Source: Pseudomonadota bacterium (lineage in GTDB: Bacteria > Pseudomonadota > Alphaproteobacteria > Rhodobacterales > Rhodobacteraceae). From it: a stretch of 64,000 bases of DNA. The translations under genes and the position numbers were made by a program. The notes below the pieces were generated by a model. It was given only the letters and a program-made list of their open reading frames with translations. It was not told the origin of the DNA and did no database searches. Where the stretch lies: positions 226,280 through 290,279 of the forward strand of contig JAIUPC010000019.1 in assembly GCA_020161655.1 (NCBI GenBank), in the 5' to 3' direction. Shown piece by piece: positions 28,400 to 37,207 of this stretch; the first letter of the stretch is position 1; each line of letters opens with the position of its first letter.

Positions 28400-30055
28400 T
28401 CACTCTGCGGGTGCGGCCAGAAGGCTGCACTGCCAAGGTTCCAGTTGAATTTTCCCGTCGCTGCCCGGCCCGACGCTTCCCAGCTCCTTGCCGATCACAT
28501 TCCAGCCCTTGCCGGGTCCGTCGATCGTCGCGGGCCTGTCCGCCAGGTTGACCGCAACGAAGATGCGCTCGCCACCGCCAGTGCGGACAAGGCGGATGAC
28601 GCCGCCATCGGCGCGCATGTCGCTCTGTTCGCCCGCCAGCAGCGCCTCATGTGCATGGCGAAGGGCGATGGCGTGGCGGTAGTGCGCCGTCAACCCGGCC
28701 GGGTCGGCTGCAACGGCGCTGACCGCATGTGGCAGATGCTCGGGCGGCACCGGCAGCCAGGGCTTGCCTTCGGTGAAGCCACCATTGCGGTTGTCGCGTT
28801 CCCAGACCATCGGCGTCCGGCACCCGTCGCGGCCCTTGAACTCGGGCCAGAATTCGATCCCATAGGGGTCTTGCAGGTCTTCGAAGGCAAGTTCGGCTTC
28901 GGTTAGGCCAAGTTCCTCGCCCTGATAGATGCAAGCTGAACCGCGCATGCACATCATCAGCGTGGCATGTGCCCGCGCGGCGGCATCGGTAAGGTTCCAG
29001 CGGCTGATATGGCGCGGAACGTCATGGTTCGAAAAGGCCCAGCAGGCCCAACCCTCGGGCGCGGCCTTCTCCAGCCGCGCGAAGGTGTCGGCGACGTAAG
29101 GCGCGGTCAGCTTTGCCTTGGCGAGGAATTCGAAGGCATAGCACATCTGCATCAGGTCGTTGCCCGATGTGTATTCGCCCATGATCTCAAGCCCGCGCTG
29201 GCTGTCGCCGACCTCACCCACCGCGGCGGCGCCGTAAGGCTCCATCACCGCACGCAACCGGCGCAGGAAGTCGAGGTTTTCCGGCTGGTTCTTCGAATGG
29301 ATATGGCGCTGCCAGTTGTAGGGATTGACCGCCGGGGCGGTCAGGTCGTTGCGCTCTTCCGGCGGCAGCGCCGGGTTGTCGCGCAAGAGCTTGTCGGCGA
29401 AGTAGAAGTTGATCGTGTCAAGCCGGAACCCGTCCACGCCGCGCTTCAGCCAGAAGCGGGCAACGTCGAGAAGCGCCTCCTGCACATCCATGTTGTGGAA
29501 ATTGAGGTCGGGCTGCGAGGTCAGGAAATTGTGCAGGTAGTACTGCATCCGCCGCCCGTCCCAGGCCCAGGCGGTGCCGCCGAAGATCGACAGCCAGTTG
29601 TTCGGCGGGCTGCCGTCGGGCTTCGCGTCCGACCAGACATACCAGTCGGACTTCGGATTGGTCTTGTCCTTGCGGCTTTCCTTGAACCAGACGTGCTGGT
29701 CGGAGGTGTGCGACAGGACGAGGTCGATCATCACCTTCAGGCCAAGCCTATGCGCCTCGGCCAGAAGCCCGTCGAAATCGGCAAGCGTGCCGAACATCGG
29801 ATCGACGCCGCGATAATCCGAGACGTCATAGCCGAAGTCCTTCATCGGCGAGGTGAAGAAGGGCGAAATCCAGATCGCATCGACACCAAGCCCGGCCACA
29901 TGGCCAAGCCGCCCGGTGATACCCTTGAGATCGCCGATCCCGTCGCCATTCGAGTCCTGGAAGCTCCTCGGGTAGATCTGATAGATCACCCCGCCGCGCC
30001 ACCAGTCCTTGTCCCTGGCCAGAACCTTGCCGCTTTTCTTTTCCGTCACGCTCAC
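28400..30055 (-). CDS. aglA: Alpha-glucosidase AglA (GH13)
   Basis: This 551-residue cytoplasmic enzyme hydrolyses imported alpha-glucosides (maltose, sucrose, trehalose-like). It contains WWRGGVIYQIYPRSFQDSNGDGIGD near the N-terminus, the nucleophile D213 in GVDGFRLDTINF, the acid/base glutamate in AAVGEVGDSQRG, and the transition-state aspartate in FSNHDVPRH. No signal peptide. A GTG at 30055 overlaps the aglG stop in GTGA; a second GTG at 30049 is also in frame. The start is therefore approximate within six bases. Confidence 0.93.
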   Translation of the reverse strand: MSVTEKKSGKVLARDKDWWRGGVIYQIYPRSFQDSNGDGIGDLKGITGRLGHVAGLGVDAIWISPFFTSPMKDFGYDVSDYRGVDPMFGTLADFDGLLAEAHRLGLKVMIDLVLSHTSDQHVWFKESRKDKTNPKSDWYVWSDAKPDGSPPNNWLSIFGGTAWAWDGRRMQYYLHNFLTSQPDLNFHNMDVQEALLDVARFWLKRGVDGFRLDTINFYFADKLLRDNPALPPEERNDLTAPAVNPYNWQRHIHSKNQPENLDFLRRLRAVMEPYGAAAVGEVGDSQRGLEIMGEYTSGNDLMQMCYAFEFLAKAKLTAPYVADTFARLEKAAPEGWACWAFSNHDVPRHISRWNLTDAAARAHATLMMCMRGSACIYQGEELGLTEAELAFEDLQDPYGIEFWPEFKGRDGCRTPMVWERDNRNGGFTEGKPWLPVPPEHLPHAVSAVAADPAGLTAHYRHAIALRHAHEALLAGEQSDMRADGGVIRLVRTGGGERIFVAVNLADRPATIDGPGKGWNVIGKELGSVGPGSDGKIQLEPWQCSLLAAPAE

Positions 30056-31167
30056 TTCACCGACCCCGAAAGAAGACCACGCACCAGGAAGCGCTGGAGC
30101 GAGAAGAACACGATCAGCGGCACCACGATCGAGACGAAGGCCGCCACTGCGAGAAGATCCCATTCCCCGCCTTTCGAGCCCATCATCTTGGCGATGGCCA
30201 CCGTCAGCACTTCCTGATCCTTGGTCGGCAGGAAGACCTTGGCGACGAGGAGGTCGTTCCAGGTCCACAGGAACTGGAAGATCGAGAAGGAGGCGAGCGC
30301 CGGGAACGACAGGGGCAGGATGATCTTGAAGAAGATCTGGAACTCGGTCGCGCCGTCGACGCGGGCATTCTCGATGATGTCACGCGGCAGGCCGGCCATG
30401 TAGTTGCGCAGAAGATAGATGGCGAGCGGCAGGCCAAATCCGGCATGGGCCAGCCAGACGCCGAGGAACCCCTGAATGCCAAGCGAGCTGTGCAGAAGCT
30501 TCATCGGGATCAGGGCCAGTTGCAGCGGCACGACCAGGAGGCCGACGATGACCGCGATCAGGAACCCACGCGCCTTGAACGGCATCCAGGCGAGGGCATA
30601 GGCCGCGAAGGCCGCCATCAGGATCGGGATGATCGTCGCGGGGATAGCCACGGTCGCGGTGTTGAAGAAGGCCTGACCGATGCCTTCCCCCATCAGCACG
30701 CGGCTATAGCCGTTCAGCGAAAACGAGGGCGGCACCTCGGCCTGCGCGAAGATGCGCTGGTCGTCATCGAACTCGACCGGCGATACCATCTTGTAAGTGC
30801 CGTCAGCGTTGACCGTCAGATTGACGCCATCGCCCAAGTCGACCGTCTCACCGGGCGCATAGGCTCCGGGCTCCGTCGTCTTGGTGCCCCAGGCCGAAAT
30901 CTCACTGGAACCCGGCGGCAGGGCCGTGCCCTCGATCACCCATTCGGCCCCGACCTGTGTCTGGGTCGCCGGGTCGGTGCGGAACCGTTCGGTCTGCTCC
31001 GAGCTGAAGAAGGCGTTCCACCAGCCCGATGCGATGATCTGGTCCTTGTCGCGGAACGAGGTGACAAAGAGACCGACCGTCGGGATCAGCCACAGGAGCA
31101 CCAGCGCCGCCGCCGAAAGGTTGACGGCCCAGACCAGCGCGGGCTTTTTTCCAGCCATGTTTTCCAT
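30052..31167 (-). CDS. aglG: Alpha-glucoside ABC permease AglG
   Basis: This 371-residue MalG-type permease starts MENMAGKKPALVWAVNL. The EAA loop is in the C-terminal part (IENARVDGATEFQIFFKIILPLSFPALA). Between helix 1 and the core is an extra periplasmic segment (about residues 60-150) containing GETVDLGDGVNLTVNADGTY, a beta-rich stretch like VCBS/Ig-type repeats. ATG at 31167 is preceded by AAGGAG ten bases upstream and lies immediately after the aglF stop. Works with AglF, AglE and AglK. Confidence 0.93.
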   Translation of the reverse strand: MENMAGKKPALVWAVNLSAAALVLLWLIPTVGLFVTSFRDKDQIIASGWWNAFFSSEQTERFRTDPATQTQVGAEWVIEGTALPPGSSEISAWGTKTTEPGAYAPGETVDLGDGVNLTVNADGTYKMVSPVEFDDDQRIFAQAEVPPSFSLNGYSRVLMGEGIGQAFFNTATVAIPATIIPILMAAFAAYALAWMPFKARGFLIAVIVGLLVVPLQLALIPMKLLHSSLGIQGFLGVWLAHAGFGLPLAIYLLRNYMAGLPRDIIENARVDGATEFQIFFKIILPLSFPALASFSIFQFLWTWNDLLVAKVFLPTKDQEVLTVAIAKMMGSKGGEWDLLAVAAFVSIVVPLIVFFSLQRFLVRGLLSGSVK

Positions 31168-31168
31168 G

Positions 31169-32155
31169 TCAGCGAAGCTCCTTGCGGGCATTGCGCACGT
31201 TCCACCACATGATCGGCAGAACCAGGATCATGATCACGATCGCCACTGCCGAGCCGCGGCCATAGTCGCTTTGGTCAAAGAGGAGGTCATACATCATGTT
31301 GGCCAGCACCTGCGTGCCCCATTCGCCGTTGGTCATGACGTAGACGATGTCGAACACCTTCAGCACGGTGATGGTGATGGTGGTCCAGACCACGCCGATG
31401 GTGCTGGCGATCTGCGGTATCTTGATCTTGAAGAAGATCTGGAAGGGGTTGGCGCCGTCGATGATGGCCGCCTCGATCGTATCCTCGGGGATGCCGCGCA
31501 GGGCGGCAGACAGGATCACCATGGCGAAGCCGGCCTGGATCCAGACCAGCACCACCATCAGGAGGATGTTGTTCCAGAACGGCAGCTGCAACCAGTGCTG
31601 CGGATCGCCGCCAAAGGCCTGGACGACCGCGTTCAGGAGGCCGATCTGGCTGCCTTCGGTATTGGCATAGACGAACTTCCAGATCACGCCGGCGCCGACG
31701 AAGGAAATCGCCATCGGCATGAAGATCAGCGATTTGCCGAAATTGCCCCAGCGGATGCGGTCAGTCAGCTGCGCGGCCAGAAGGCCGAAGAAGGTGGCAA
31801 GCGCAGGCACGACCAGAAGCCAGAGGAACTGGTTCAGCATCGATTCATGGAACTTGCCGTCGGCCAGAAGCCAGGAGTAGTTCGAGGTTCCGACGAAGTT
31901 GGAACTCGTCTTGTCCATGAAGGACCGGTAGAGGGTGTTGATGACGGGGTAGATCAGATAAGCGGCCAGGATGACCACCGCCGGCCCGACAAAAAGCCAG
32001 GGCCGAATGAGATTTGCCTTGTTGATATTGCTGCCCGCATTCGGGCCGCGCGCCGGATAGACCGTGTCCAGAACCGTGTTCGACGCCCAGTACCAGAAGG
32101 CACAGCCGCCGACGCCGATGGCAATCGTGACCAGGGCCTGCAAGACCTGTTCCAT
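31169..32155 (-). CDS. aglF: Alpha-glucoside ABC permease AglF
   Basis: This 328-residue MalF-type permease has about seven or eight membrane helices. It carries the EAA motif AAIIDGANPFQIFFKIKIPQIAS. An N-terminal helix (VLQALVTIAIGVGGCAFWYWAS) precedes the core, which begins near NLIRPWLFVGPAVV. It follows aglE after a 73-base gap that contains a strong hairpin, and is adjacent to aglG. Confidence 0.93.
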   Translation of the reverse strand: MEQVLQALVTIAIGVGGCAFWYWASNTVLDTVYPARGPNAGSNINKANLIRPWLFVGPAVVILAAYLIYPVINTLYRSFMDKTSSNFVGTSNYSWLLADGKFHESMLNQFLWLLVVPALATFFGLLAAQLTDRIRWGNFGKSLIFMPMAISFVGAGVIWKFVYANTEGSQIGLLNAVVQAFGGDPQHWLQLPFWNNILLMVVLVWIQAGFAMVILSAALRGIPEDTIEAAIIDGANPFQIFFKIKIPQIASTIGVVWTTITITVLKVFDIVYVMTNGEWGTQVLANMMYDLLFDQSDYGRGSAVAIVIMILVLPIMWWNVRNARKELR

Positions 32156-32190
32156 AACCCCCTCCTCTGTCAGAAATTGGCCGGGTGCAT

Positions 32191-32218
32191 CTGGCCGGGC
32201 GGTTTCCCGCCCGGCCAG
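32191..32218 (-). terminator. GNRA-loop hairpin between aglE and aglF
   Basis: A perfect 12-base stem (CTGGCCGGGCGG/CCGCCCGGCCAG) has a four-base loop that reads GAAA on the transcribed minus strand, a GNRA tetraloop. It lies 10 bases after the aglE stop. There is no T run, so it is probably an mRNA stabiliser or partial terminator that keeps binding-protein mRNA more abundant than permease mRNA. Confidence 0.7.
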
Positions 32219-32228
32219 CCGCCAAACT

Positions 32229-33584
32229 TTACTTCAGCGCGTCCCAGGATTTCTGGATGTCGCCGGTCACAGTCGCGGCATCCTTGCCACCGGCATAGTC
32301 GACCATGCCGGTCCAGAATGTGCCGGCACCAACCCCGCCGGGCATCAGGTCAGAGGCATCGAAGCGGAAGGTCGTTGCATCGAGAAGCATCGCGCCCTGC
32401 TTTTTCAGCACGTCATTGGCATAGGCATCGACATTCACACCCTTGTGCGGGGTCAGGAAGCCCGACTGCGCCATCCAGACCTCATGCGCGATCGGGGTTT
32501 CCAGGAACGCGATCAGGTCCATCGCCGCCGGATTGTCGCTCATCACCATGAAGGAGGTGCCGGCACCGAGGATCGGCTTGCCCAGATCCTTGCCCGCATA
32601 GGCCGGGAAGTAGAAGAAGTCGGCGTCCTTGCCGATCTCCGTGCCTTCCGGGAAGAACGACGGGATGAACGAGGCCTGGCGGTGCATGTAGCACTTGGGC
32701 GGGCTGTCAAAGAGACCCTTGGGGCTGTCGCGGAAGTCCGTCGAGCCGACGGCGCCGGTGCCGCCTGCCACGAAGGCATCGTTCTTGGCGAACCAGCCGA
32801 AGTCGTCAACGGCCGCGATCACCTTCGGATCGTTGAAGGGCAGCGTGTTGGCCACCCAGGCGTCGTAATCCTCGGGCGCGTTGTTGCGCAGCATCAGGTC
32901 TTCGACCCAGTCGGTCGCCGGCCAGCCGGTCGCTGCGTCCGAGCCGAGGCCGATGCACCAGGGTGTACCGCCATCGGCGACGATCTTCTCGGTCAGCGCC
33001 TTGAGGTCTTCCATGGTCGCGGGCACTTCGTAGCCCGCATCCTCGAAGTTGTCCGGCACGTACCAGACCAGCGACTTCACATCGGTCTTGTAGGGGAAGG
33101 AGTAAAGCGCCGAAGTCCCGTCCGGGCCGGCAGCGGAATAGATCGAAACCCAGCTGTCGCCGGCGGCATAGTTCGCCTTGATCCAGTCGGCCACTTCCGC
33201 CGGAAGCGCCTTCACCTTGCCGGCCTTGGCATAGTCGGCCACCTTGCCCGGCTGCGGCGAGATCGCGATATCGGGCGGGGTGCCGCCATCGACGGCAATC
33301 TGGATATCCTGCTCCGAGCTGTTGGAGCCGGTGTAGTTGATCTTGGCACCGGTCGCAGCTTCGAAATAGGCAAAGACCGACAGAACCAGATCCTGGTCCG
33401 CACCGGTCCACGGGCCCATGACGTTCAGCGACTGGCCTTCGAGCTTATGCGCCGCGCCGAAATCTTCGTAGCTTTTCCAGTTGAACTTGGCATCTTCGCC
33501 CGGGGCGAATTTCAGATCCTGAGCGCCCGCTGCGCCGGCAAGCAACGCCAGCGCGGCCGAACCCGCGTACAACGTCCGTTTCAT
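32229..33584 (-). CDS. aglE: Alpha-glucoside-binding protein AglE
   Basis: The protein has 451 residues. The signal peptide MKRTLYAGSAALALLAGAAGA is cleaved at about residue 21. The mature part begins QDLKFAPGEDAKFNWKSYED, a family hallmark of AglE-type carbohydrate-binding proteins. It would sit in the periplasm and deliver maltose, sucrose or trehalose to AglFG. The ATG at 33584 has AGGGAGGA directly upstream; the longer frame is rejected. It is first in aglEFGAK, divergent from aglR. Confidence 0.93.
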   Translation of the reverse strand: MKRTLYAGSAALALLAGAAGAQDLKFAPGEDAKFNWKSYEDFGAAHKLEGQSLNVMGPWTGADQDLVLSVFAYFEAATGAKINYTGSNSSEQDIQIAVDGGTPPDIAISPQPGKVADYAKAGKVKALPAEVADWIKANYAAGDSWVSIYSAAGPDGTSALYSFPYKTDVKSLVWYVPDNFEDAGYEVPATMEDLKALTEKIVADGGTPWCIGLGSDAATGWPATDWVEDLMLRNNAPEDYDAWVANTLPFNDPKVIAAVDDFGWFAKNDAFVAGGTGAVGSTDFRDSPKGLFDSPPKCYMHRQASFIPSFFPEGTEIGKDADFFYFPAYAGKDLGKPILGAGTSFMVMSDNPAAMDLIAFLETPIAHEVWMAQSGFLTPHKGVNVDAYANDVLKKQGAMLLDATTFRFDASDLMPGGVGAGTFWTGMVDYAGGKDAATVTGDIQKSWDALK

Positions 33585-33635
33585 GCAGTCCTCCCTTGGG
33601 GGTTTCCCCCGAAACTTGACCAATGCGACGATTCT

Positions 33636-33647
33636 CAAAGCGCTTTG
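33636..33647. promoter_or_regulatory. AglR operator 1
   Basis: CAAAGCGCTTTG is a perfect 12-base palindrome with the central CG typical of LacI-family operators. It lies just downstream of the aglE -10 element, where bound repressor would block transcription. The divergent gene encodes a LacI-type regulator. Confidence 0.7.
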
Positions 33648-33655
33648 GCAGACCG

Positions 33656-33684
33656 AACATGCCGGTTGTGTTAGCGTGTGTCAA
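33656..33684 (-). promoter_or_regulatory. aglE promoter
   Basis: On the minus strand a perfect -35 TTGACA (33684-33679), a 17-base spacer and CATGTT (33661-33656) lie about 75 bases before aglE. Operator 2 ends three bases upstream of the -35 and operator 1 lies 10-20 bases downstream of the -10, a typical repressor layout. A GGGGG-AAA-CCCCC hairpin (33598-33610) sits immediately upstream of the aglE ribosome-binding site. Confidence 0.65.
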
Positions 33685-33686
33685 TC

Positions 33687-33698
33687 CAAAGCGCTTTT
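33687..33698. promoter_or_regulatory. AglR operator 2
   Basis: CAAAGCGCTTTT shares 11 of 12 bases with operator 1, 51 bases away centre to centre, close to five helical turns. It lies just upstream of the aglE -35, so looping between two bound dimers is possible. Confidence 0.65.
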
Positions 33699-33758
33699 GA
33701 TTACGATTTTGCTGCAAAGCAGCGAACAAGCCCTTGCACACGCAGAAATTCTGTGGCG

Positions 33759-33787
33759 TTGACGTCGGGAATGCCCGCCGCTAACTT
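33759..33787 (+). promoter_or_regulatory. aglR promoter
   Basis: TTGACG (33759-33764), 17 bases, TAACTT (33782-33787) lies about 33 bases before the aglR ATG. Operator 3 follows the -10 by about 11 bases, so autorepression is likely. Confidence 0.55.
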
Positions 33788-33797
33788 CCCTTGAACC

Positions 33798-33809
33798 GAA
33801 GCGCTTTGA
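33798..33809. promoter_or_regulatory. AglR operator 3
   Basis: GAAGCGCTTTGA keeps the AAGCGCTT core of operators 1 and 2 and sits between the aglR promoter and its ATG at 33821. Probably the autoregulatory site. Confidence 0.6.
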
Positions 33810-33820
33810 ATGACCCAATC

Positions 33821-34852
33821 ATGAACCTGAAACAGCTTTCCGAAAAGCTGGGTCTGTCTCAGACAACGGTCAGCCGTGCGCTGAACGGCTATCCCGAGGT
33901 GAATGAGGAAACCCGCCGCCGCGTGGTGGAAGCGGCGCGGCAGTATGACTATCGGCCGAACGCCCGCGCCAAGGGCCTTGCCACCGGCCGCGCCATGGCG
34001 ATCGGCCATGTCATCCCGATTTCCGCGAAGTTCGAGATCGTCAACCCGATCTTCGCCGATTTCATCGCCGGCGCCGGCGAAAGCTACTCGAAGGCGGGCT
34101 ATGACATGCTCATCTCGGTCGTGCGCAATGATGATGAGGAGCGGGTTTACCGCGACATGAAATCGAAGGGCAATGTCGACGGGGTCATCGTCCATTCGCC
34201 GCGGCTGAATGATTCCCGGATCGGGCAGTTGCACGAGATCGGCTTGCCGTTCCTCGTCCACGGCCGGTCCTCGGGTTGCGACATCGGCTATTCCTGGATC
34301 GACGTGAACAACCGCCGCGCGTTCGAGAGGGCAACCCGCTTCCTGCTTGACCTCGGGCATCGGCGCATCGCCTTGCTGAACGGGCCGGAAATGATGGATT
34401 TCGCCATCCGCCGCCGCGCCGGGTTCGAGAACGCCCTGCATGATGCCGGCATAGACCCCGACCCCGCCCTCATGCACAGCGCGGAAATGACCGAAGGTTT
34501 CGGCCACCGTGCGGCGACAGAGGCGCTCGCCCTGCCCGAACCGCCGACCGCGTTCCTTGTCGCCTCGATCCTGATCGCCATCGGCGTTCGCCGCGCCATC
34601 GAGGAATCGCACCTGACGATGGGTCGCGACATCTCGGTCGTCACCTATGACGACGACCTCAGCTATCTTCGGAACGGCGATGACATCCCGATCTTCACTG
34701 CCGTCCGTTCATCGGTGCGCGAGGCCGGGCGGCTTGCCGCGGAAATGCTTCTCAGCGCGATCGCCGACCCCGGCCTGCCCCATCTCGACCGGCTCTTGGA
34801 GGCTGAACTGACCGTCGGGCAGTCCACCGGACCTGTCGCAGTACGATCCTGA
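33821..34852 (+). CDS. aglR: LacI-family regulator AglR
   Basis: This 343-residue protein starts MNLKQLSEKLGLSQTTVSRALNGYPEVNEETR, a classic LacI helix-turn-helix, with YDYRPNARAKGLATGRA as the hinge. The periplasmic-binding-protein-like effector domain follows. ATG at 33821 begins the DNA-binding domain; a longer frame from TTG 33791 runs through operator 3 and is unlikely. It is divergent from aglE, and its own transcript continues into a GH1 glucosidase and glucokinase. The effector is probably an alpha-glucoside or glucose derivative, by analogy with known AglR. Confidence 0.92.
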   Translation: MNLKQLSEKLGLSQTTVSRALNGYPEVNEETRRRVVEAARQYDYRPNARAKGLATGRAMAIGHVIPISAKFEIVNPIFADFIAGAGESYSKAGYDMLISVVRNDDEERVYRDMKSKGNVDGVIVHSPRLNDSRIGQLHEIGLPFLVHGRSSGCDIGYSWIDVNNRRAFERATRFLLDLGHRRIALLNGPEMMDFAIRRRAGFENALHDAGIDPDPALMHSAEMTEGFGHRAATEALALPEPPTAFLVASILIAIGVRRAIEESHLTMGRDISVVTYDDDLSYLRNGDDIPIFTAVRSSVREAGRLAAEMLLSAIADPGLPHLDRLLEAELTVGQSTGPVAVRS

Positions 34853-34870
34853 AGCCAAGGAGGGCCACCC

Positions 34871-36199
34871 ATGCGTCTCAGTCGCAATGACTTTCCGGCG
34901 GGCTTCCTTTTCGGCGCGGCGACCTCGTCCTACCAGATCGAGGGCACGCGCTTCGGCGGCACCGGAACCAGCCATTGGGACACGTTTTCGGCGACCCCCG
35001 GCAACGTGCTGAACGGCGAAAACGGCGCCACGGCCTGCGACCATTTTCACCGCTGGGAACAGGACCTCGACCTGATCCGCGATGCCGGATTTGATGCCTA
35101 CCGCTTTTCGACAGGCTGGTCGCGCATCCTGCCGGAAGGGCGCGGGACGCCGAATGCCGAGGGCCTCGACTTCTACGACCGGCTCGTCGACGGGATGCTG
35201 GCGCGCGGGCTGAAGCCGTTCCTGACGCTCTACCACTGGGATCTGCCCTCCGACCTCGCCATGCGCGGCGGCTGGACCAACCCCGACATTGCCGGATGGT
35301 TCACCGACTATGCCCGCGCCATCATGGGCAGGATCGGCGACCGGATCGCCACCACGGCGACGATCAACGAGCCTTGGTGCGTTTCCTGGCTATCGCATTT
35401 TCTTGGCCACCACGCGCCGGGACTGCGCGACATCCGCGCTGCCGCCCATGCCATGCATCACGTCCTGCTTGCCCATGGCGATACAGTCGCAGCCCTTCGG
35501 GCGGATGGGGTGAAGCAACTCGGCCTCGTCACAAACTTCGAATACTGCGGCCCGATGTCGGACACGCCCGCCGATCACGCCGCCGCCGCGCGCGAGGATG
35601 CGATCTACAACCGCTGGTTCGTCGAAGGCGTCTCATCGGGCAAATACCCCGACGAGGCGCTGGCCGGGCTTCAGCAATGGATGCCGAAGGGTTGGGAACA
35701 AGAGATGGGCCGCGTCAGCACGCCCATCGACTGGCTTGGCGTCAACTACTACACCCGCCGGCTTTACGCCGATGCGCCCGGCGCGCTCTGGCCCGCGACC
35801 ACCGGCGGCCCCGGCCCCCTCCCGAAGACCTCGATGGACTGGGAAATCTATCCCGAGGGGCTTGAGTTCATCCTGACCCGGCTTGCCACCAAGCAGGCCC
35901 CCGGCCTGCCGGTCTACATCACCGAAAACGGCATGTCCTGGCGCGATGAGCTTCTCGGCAACAGGGTCGAGGACCCGGTCAGGATCGGGTTCATGGAACG
36001 TCACCTCGATGTGGTGAAAAAACGCATCGCCGCCGGCGACGACATCCGGGGCTTCTTCTACTGGTCGCTTCTCGACAATTACGAATGGGCCTTCGGCTAC
36101 GACCGCCGGTTCGGGCTGATCTATGTCGACATGGACACGATGGAGCGCCACCCGAAAGCTTCCTATCACGCAATCGCCGCGGCCCTGACCGCAGCATGA
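34871..36199 (+). CDS. bglA: Beta-glucosidase (GH1)
   Basis: This 442-residue cytoplasmic enzyme hydrolyses terminal beta-glucosyl residues. The acid/base is E167 in TINEPW and the nucleophile E352 in VYITENG. FLFGAATSSYQIEG near the N-terminus is the GH1 signature. RBS AAGGAGGG is strong, 18 bases after aglR. Its presence in the aglR transcript means both alpha- and beta-linked glucosides, or their glucose, would be processed under one regulator. The natural substrate is not determined by sequence. Confidence 0.93.
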   Translation: MRLSRNDFPAGFLFGAATSSYQIEGTRFGGTGTSHWDTFSATPGNVLNGENGATACDHFHRWEQDLDLIRDAGFDAYRFSTGWSRILPEGRGTPNAEGLDFYDRLVDGMLARGLKPFLTLYHWDLPSDLAMRGGWTNPDIAGWFTDYARAIMGRIGDRIATTATINEPWCVSWLSHFLGHHAPGLRDIRAAAHAMHHVLLAHGDTVAALRADGVKQLGLVTNFEYCGPMSDTPADHAAAAREDAIYNRWFVEGVSSGKYPDEALAGLQQWMPKGWEQEMGRVSTPIDWLGVNYYTRRLYADAPGALWPATTGGPGPLPKTSMDWEIYPEGLEFILTRLATKQAPGLPVYITENGMSWRDELLGNRVEDPVRIGFMERHLDVVKKRIAAGDDIRGFFYWSLLDNYEWAFGYDRRFGLIYVDMDTMERHPKASYHAIAAALTAA

Positions 36200-36230
36200 C
36201 ACGACAAGCAAAAGGCAGGCAAAGGCTTAC

Positions 36231-37193
36231 ATGACGATATCACTGGTCGCCGACATCGGCGGAACGAACACCCGGGTCTCGCTTGCCGACGGGGCCGAGA
36301 TCGACCGCGGCTCCATCCGCCGCTACGCCAATGCAGAACATGGCGGCTTGGGCGAGGTCCTGACGCGCTATCTCGCCGAAGCGGGCACGCCCGGCATCGG
36401 CGGGGCCTGCGTTGCCGTTGCCGGCCCTGTGGACAATGGCGTCGCGCATATGACCAACCTCGACTGGTACATCGATGGCTCCAGCGTCGCTGAGGCGACC
36501 GGCGCCGGACGGGTCGCGGTTCTCAATGACCTGCAGGCGCAGGGCCACGGGCTTGACGCGCTCAGCCCCGGCGCCGTGCGCCCCTTGATCGCGCGCCCGG
36601 CGACCAGTCGCACCCGCGCCTCGCGGCTGGTGATCGGCGTCGGCACCGGCTTCAACTCGGCCCCCGTCCACCATGCGCCGGGTGGACGCCTCGTCGCCCC
36701 TTCCGAAAGCGGTCATGTCACGCTGCCGGTCCGCTCGGAAGCCGACCTCGCGCTGATGCGCCATGTCGAAAAGGCGCATGGCTTTGCCGGGGTCGAGGAT
36801 GTGCTTTCCGGCCGGGGCCTGGAACGGCTCTATGCCTATCACGCCAGCGAGGCCGGAATTTCGACGCAGCTGAAGGCCGCCGAGATCATGGCGGCAATGG
36901 CCGAGGGCAAGGATGCCGTGGTCATGGCGACGGGCCGCAACTTCATCTGCCTTCTCGGTGCTGTGGCGGGCGACCTCGCGCTGATCCACGTGCCCTATGC
37001 CGGCATCTACCTGATCGGCGGCGTCGCCCGCGCCTTCACCGCCTTCTACGACCCCTTCGGGTTTGAGGCCGCCTTCTGCGACAAGGGCCGCTTTTCGGAC
37101 TTCATGAACGAATTCGCGGTCTCCATCGTCGAAGACGATTACCTCGCGCTGACCGGCTGCGCGATGTTCCTGACCGACGGGCTGGCGGACTGA
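36231..37193 (+). CDS. glk: Glucokinase
   Basis: The 320-residue protein starts MTISLVADIGGTNTRVSLADG, the phosphate-binding loop of glucokinases (Glk family). Catalytic-region blocks are VAVLNDLQAQGHG, where the aspartate acts as base, and GVGTGFNSAPVHH. It phosphorylates glucose released by AglA and the GH1 enzyme to glucose 6-phosphate, the substrate of the convergent Zwf and Pgi. It lies 31 bases after the GH1 gene; RBS AAAGG. Confidence 0.93.
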   Translation: MTISLVADIGGTNTRVSLADGAEIDRGSIRRYANAEHGGLGEVLTRYLAEAGTPGIGGACVAVAGPVDNGVAHMTNLDWYIDGSSVAEATGAGRVAVLNDLQAQGHGLDALSPGAVRPLIARPATSRTRASRLVIGVGTGFNSAPVHHAPGGRLVAPSESGHVTLPVRSEADLALMRHVEKAHGFAGVEDVLSGRGLERLYAYHASEAGISTQLKAAEIMAAMAEGKDAVVMATGRNFICLLGAVAGDLALIHVPYAGIYLIGGVARAFTAFYDPFGFEAAFCDKGRFSDFMNEFAVSIVEDDYLALTGCAMFLTDGLAD

Positions 37194-37207
37194 CTGCAAA
37201 GAACGCG

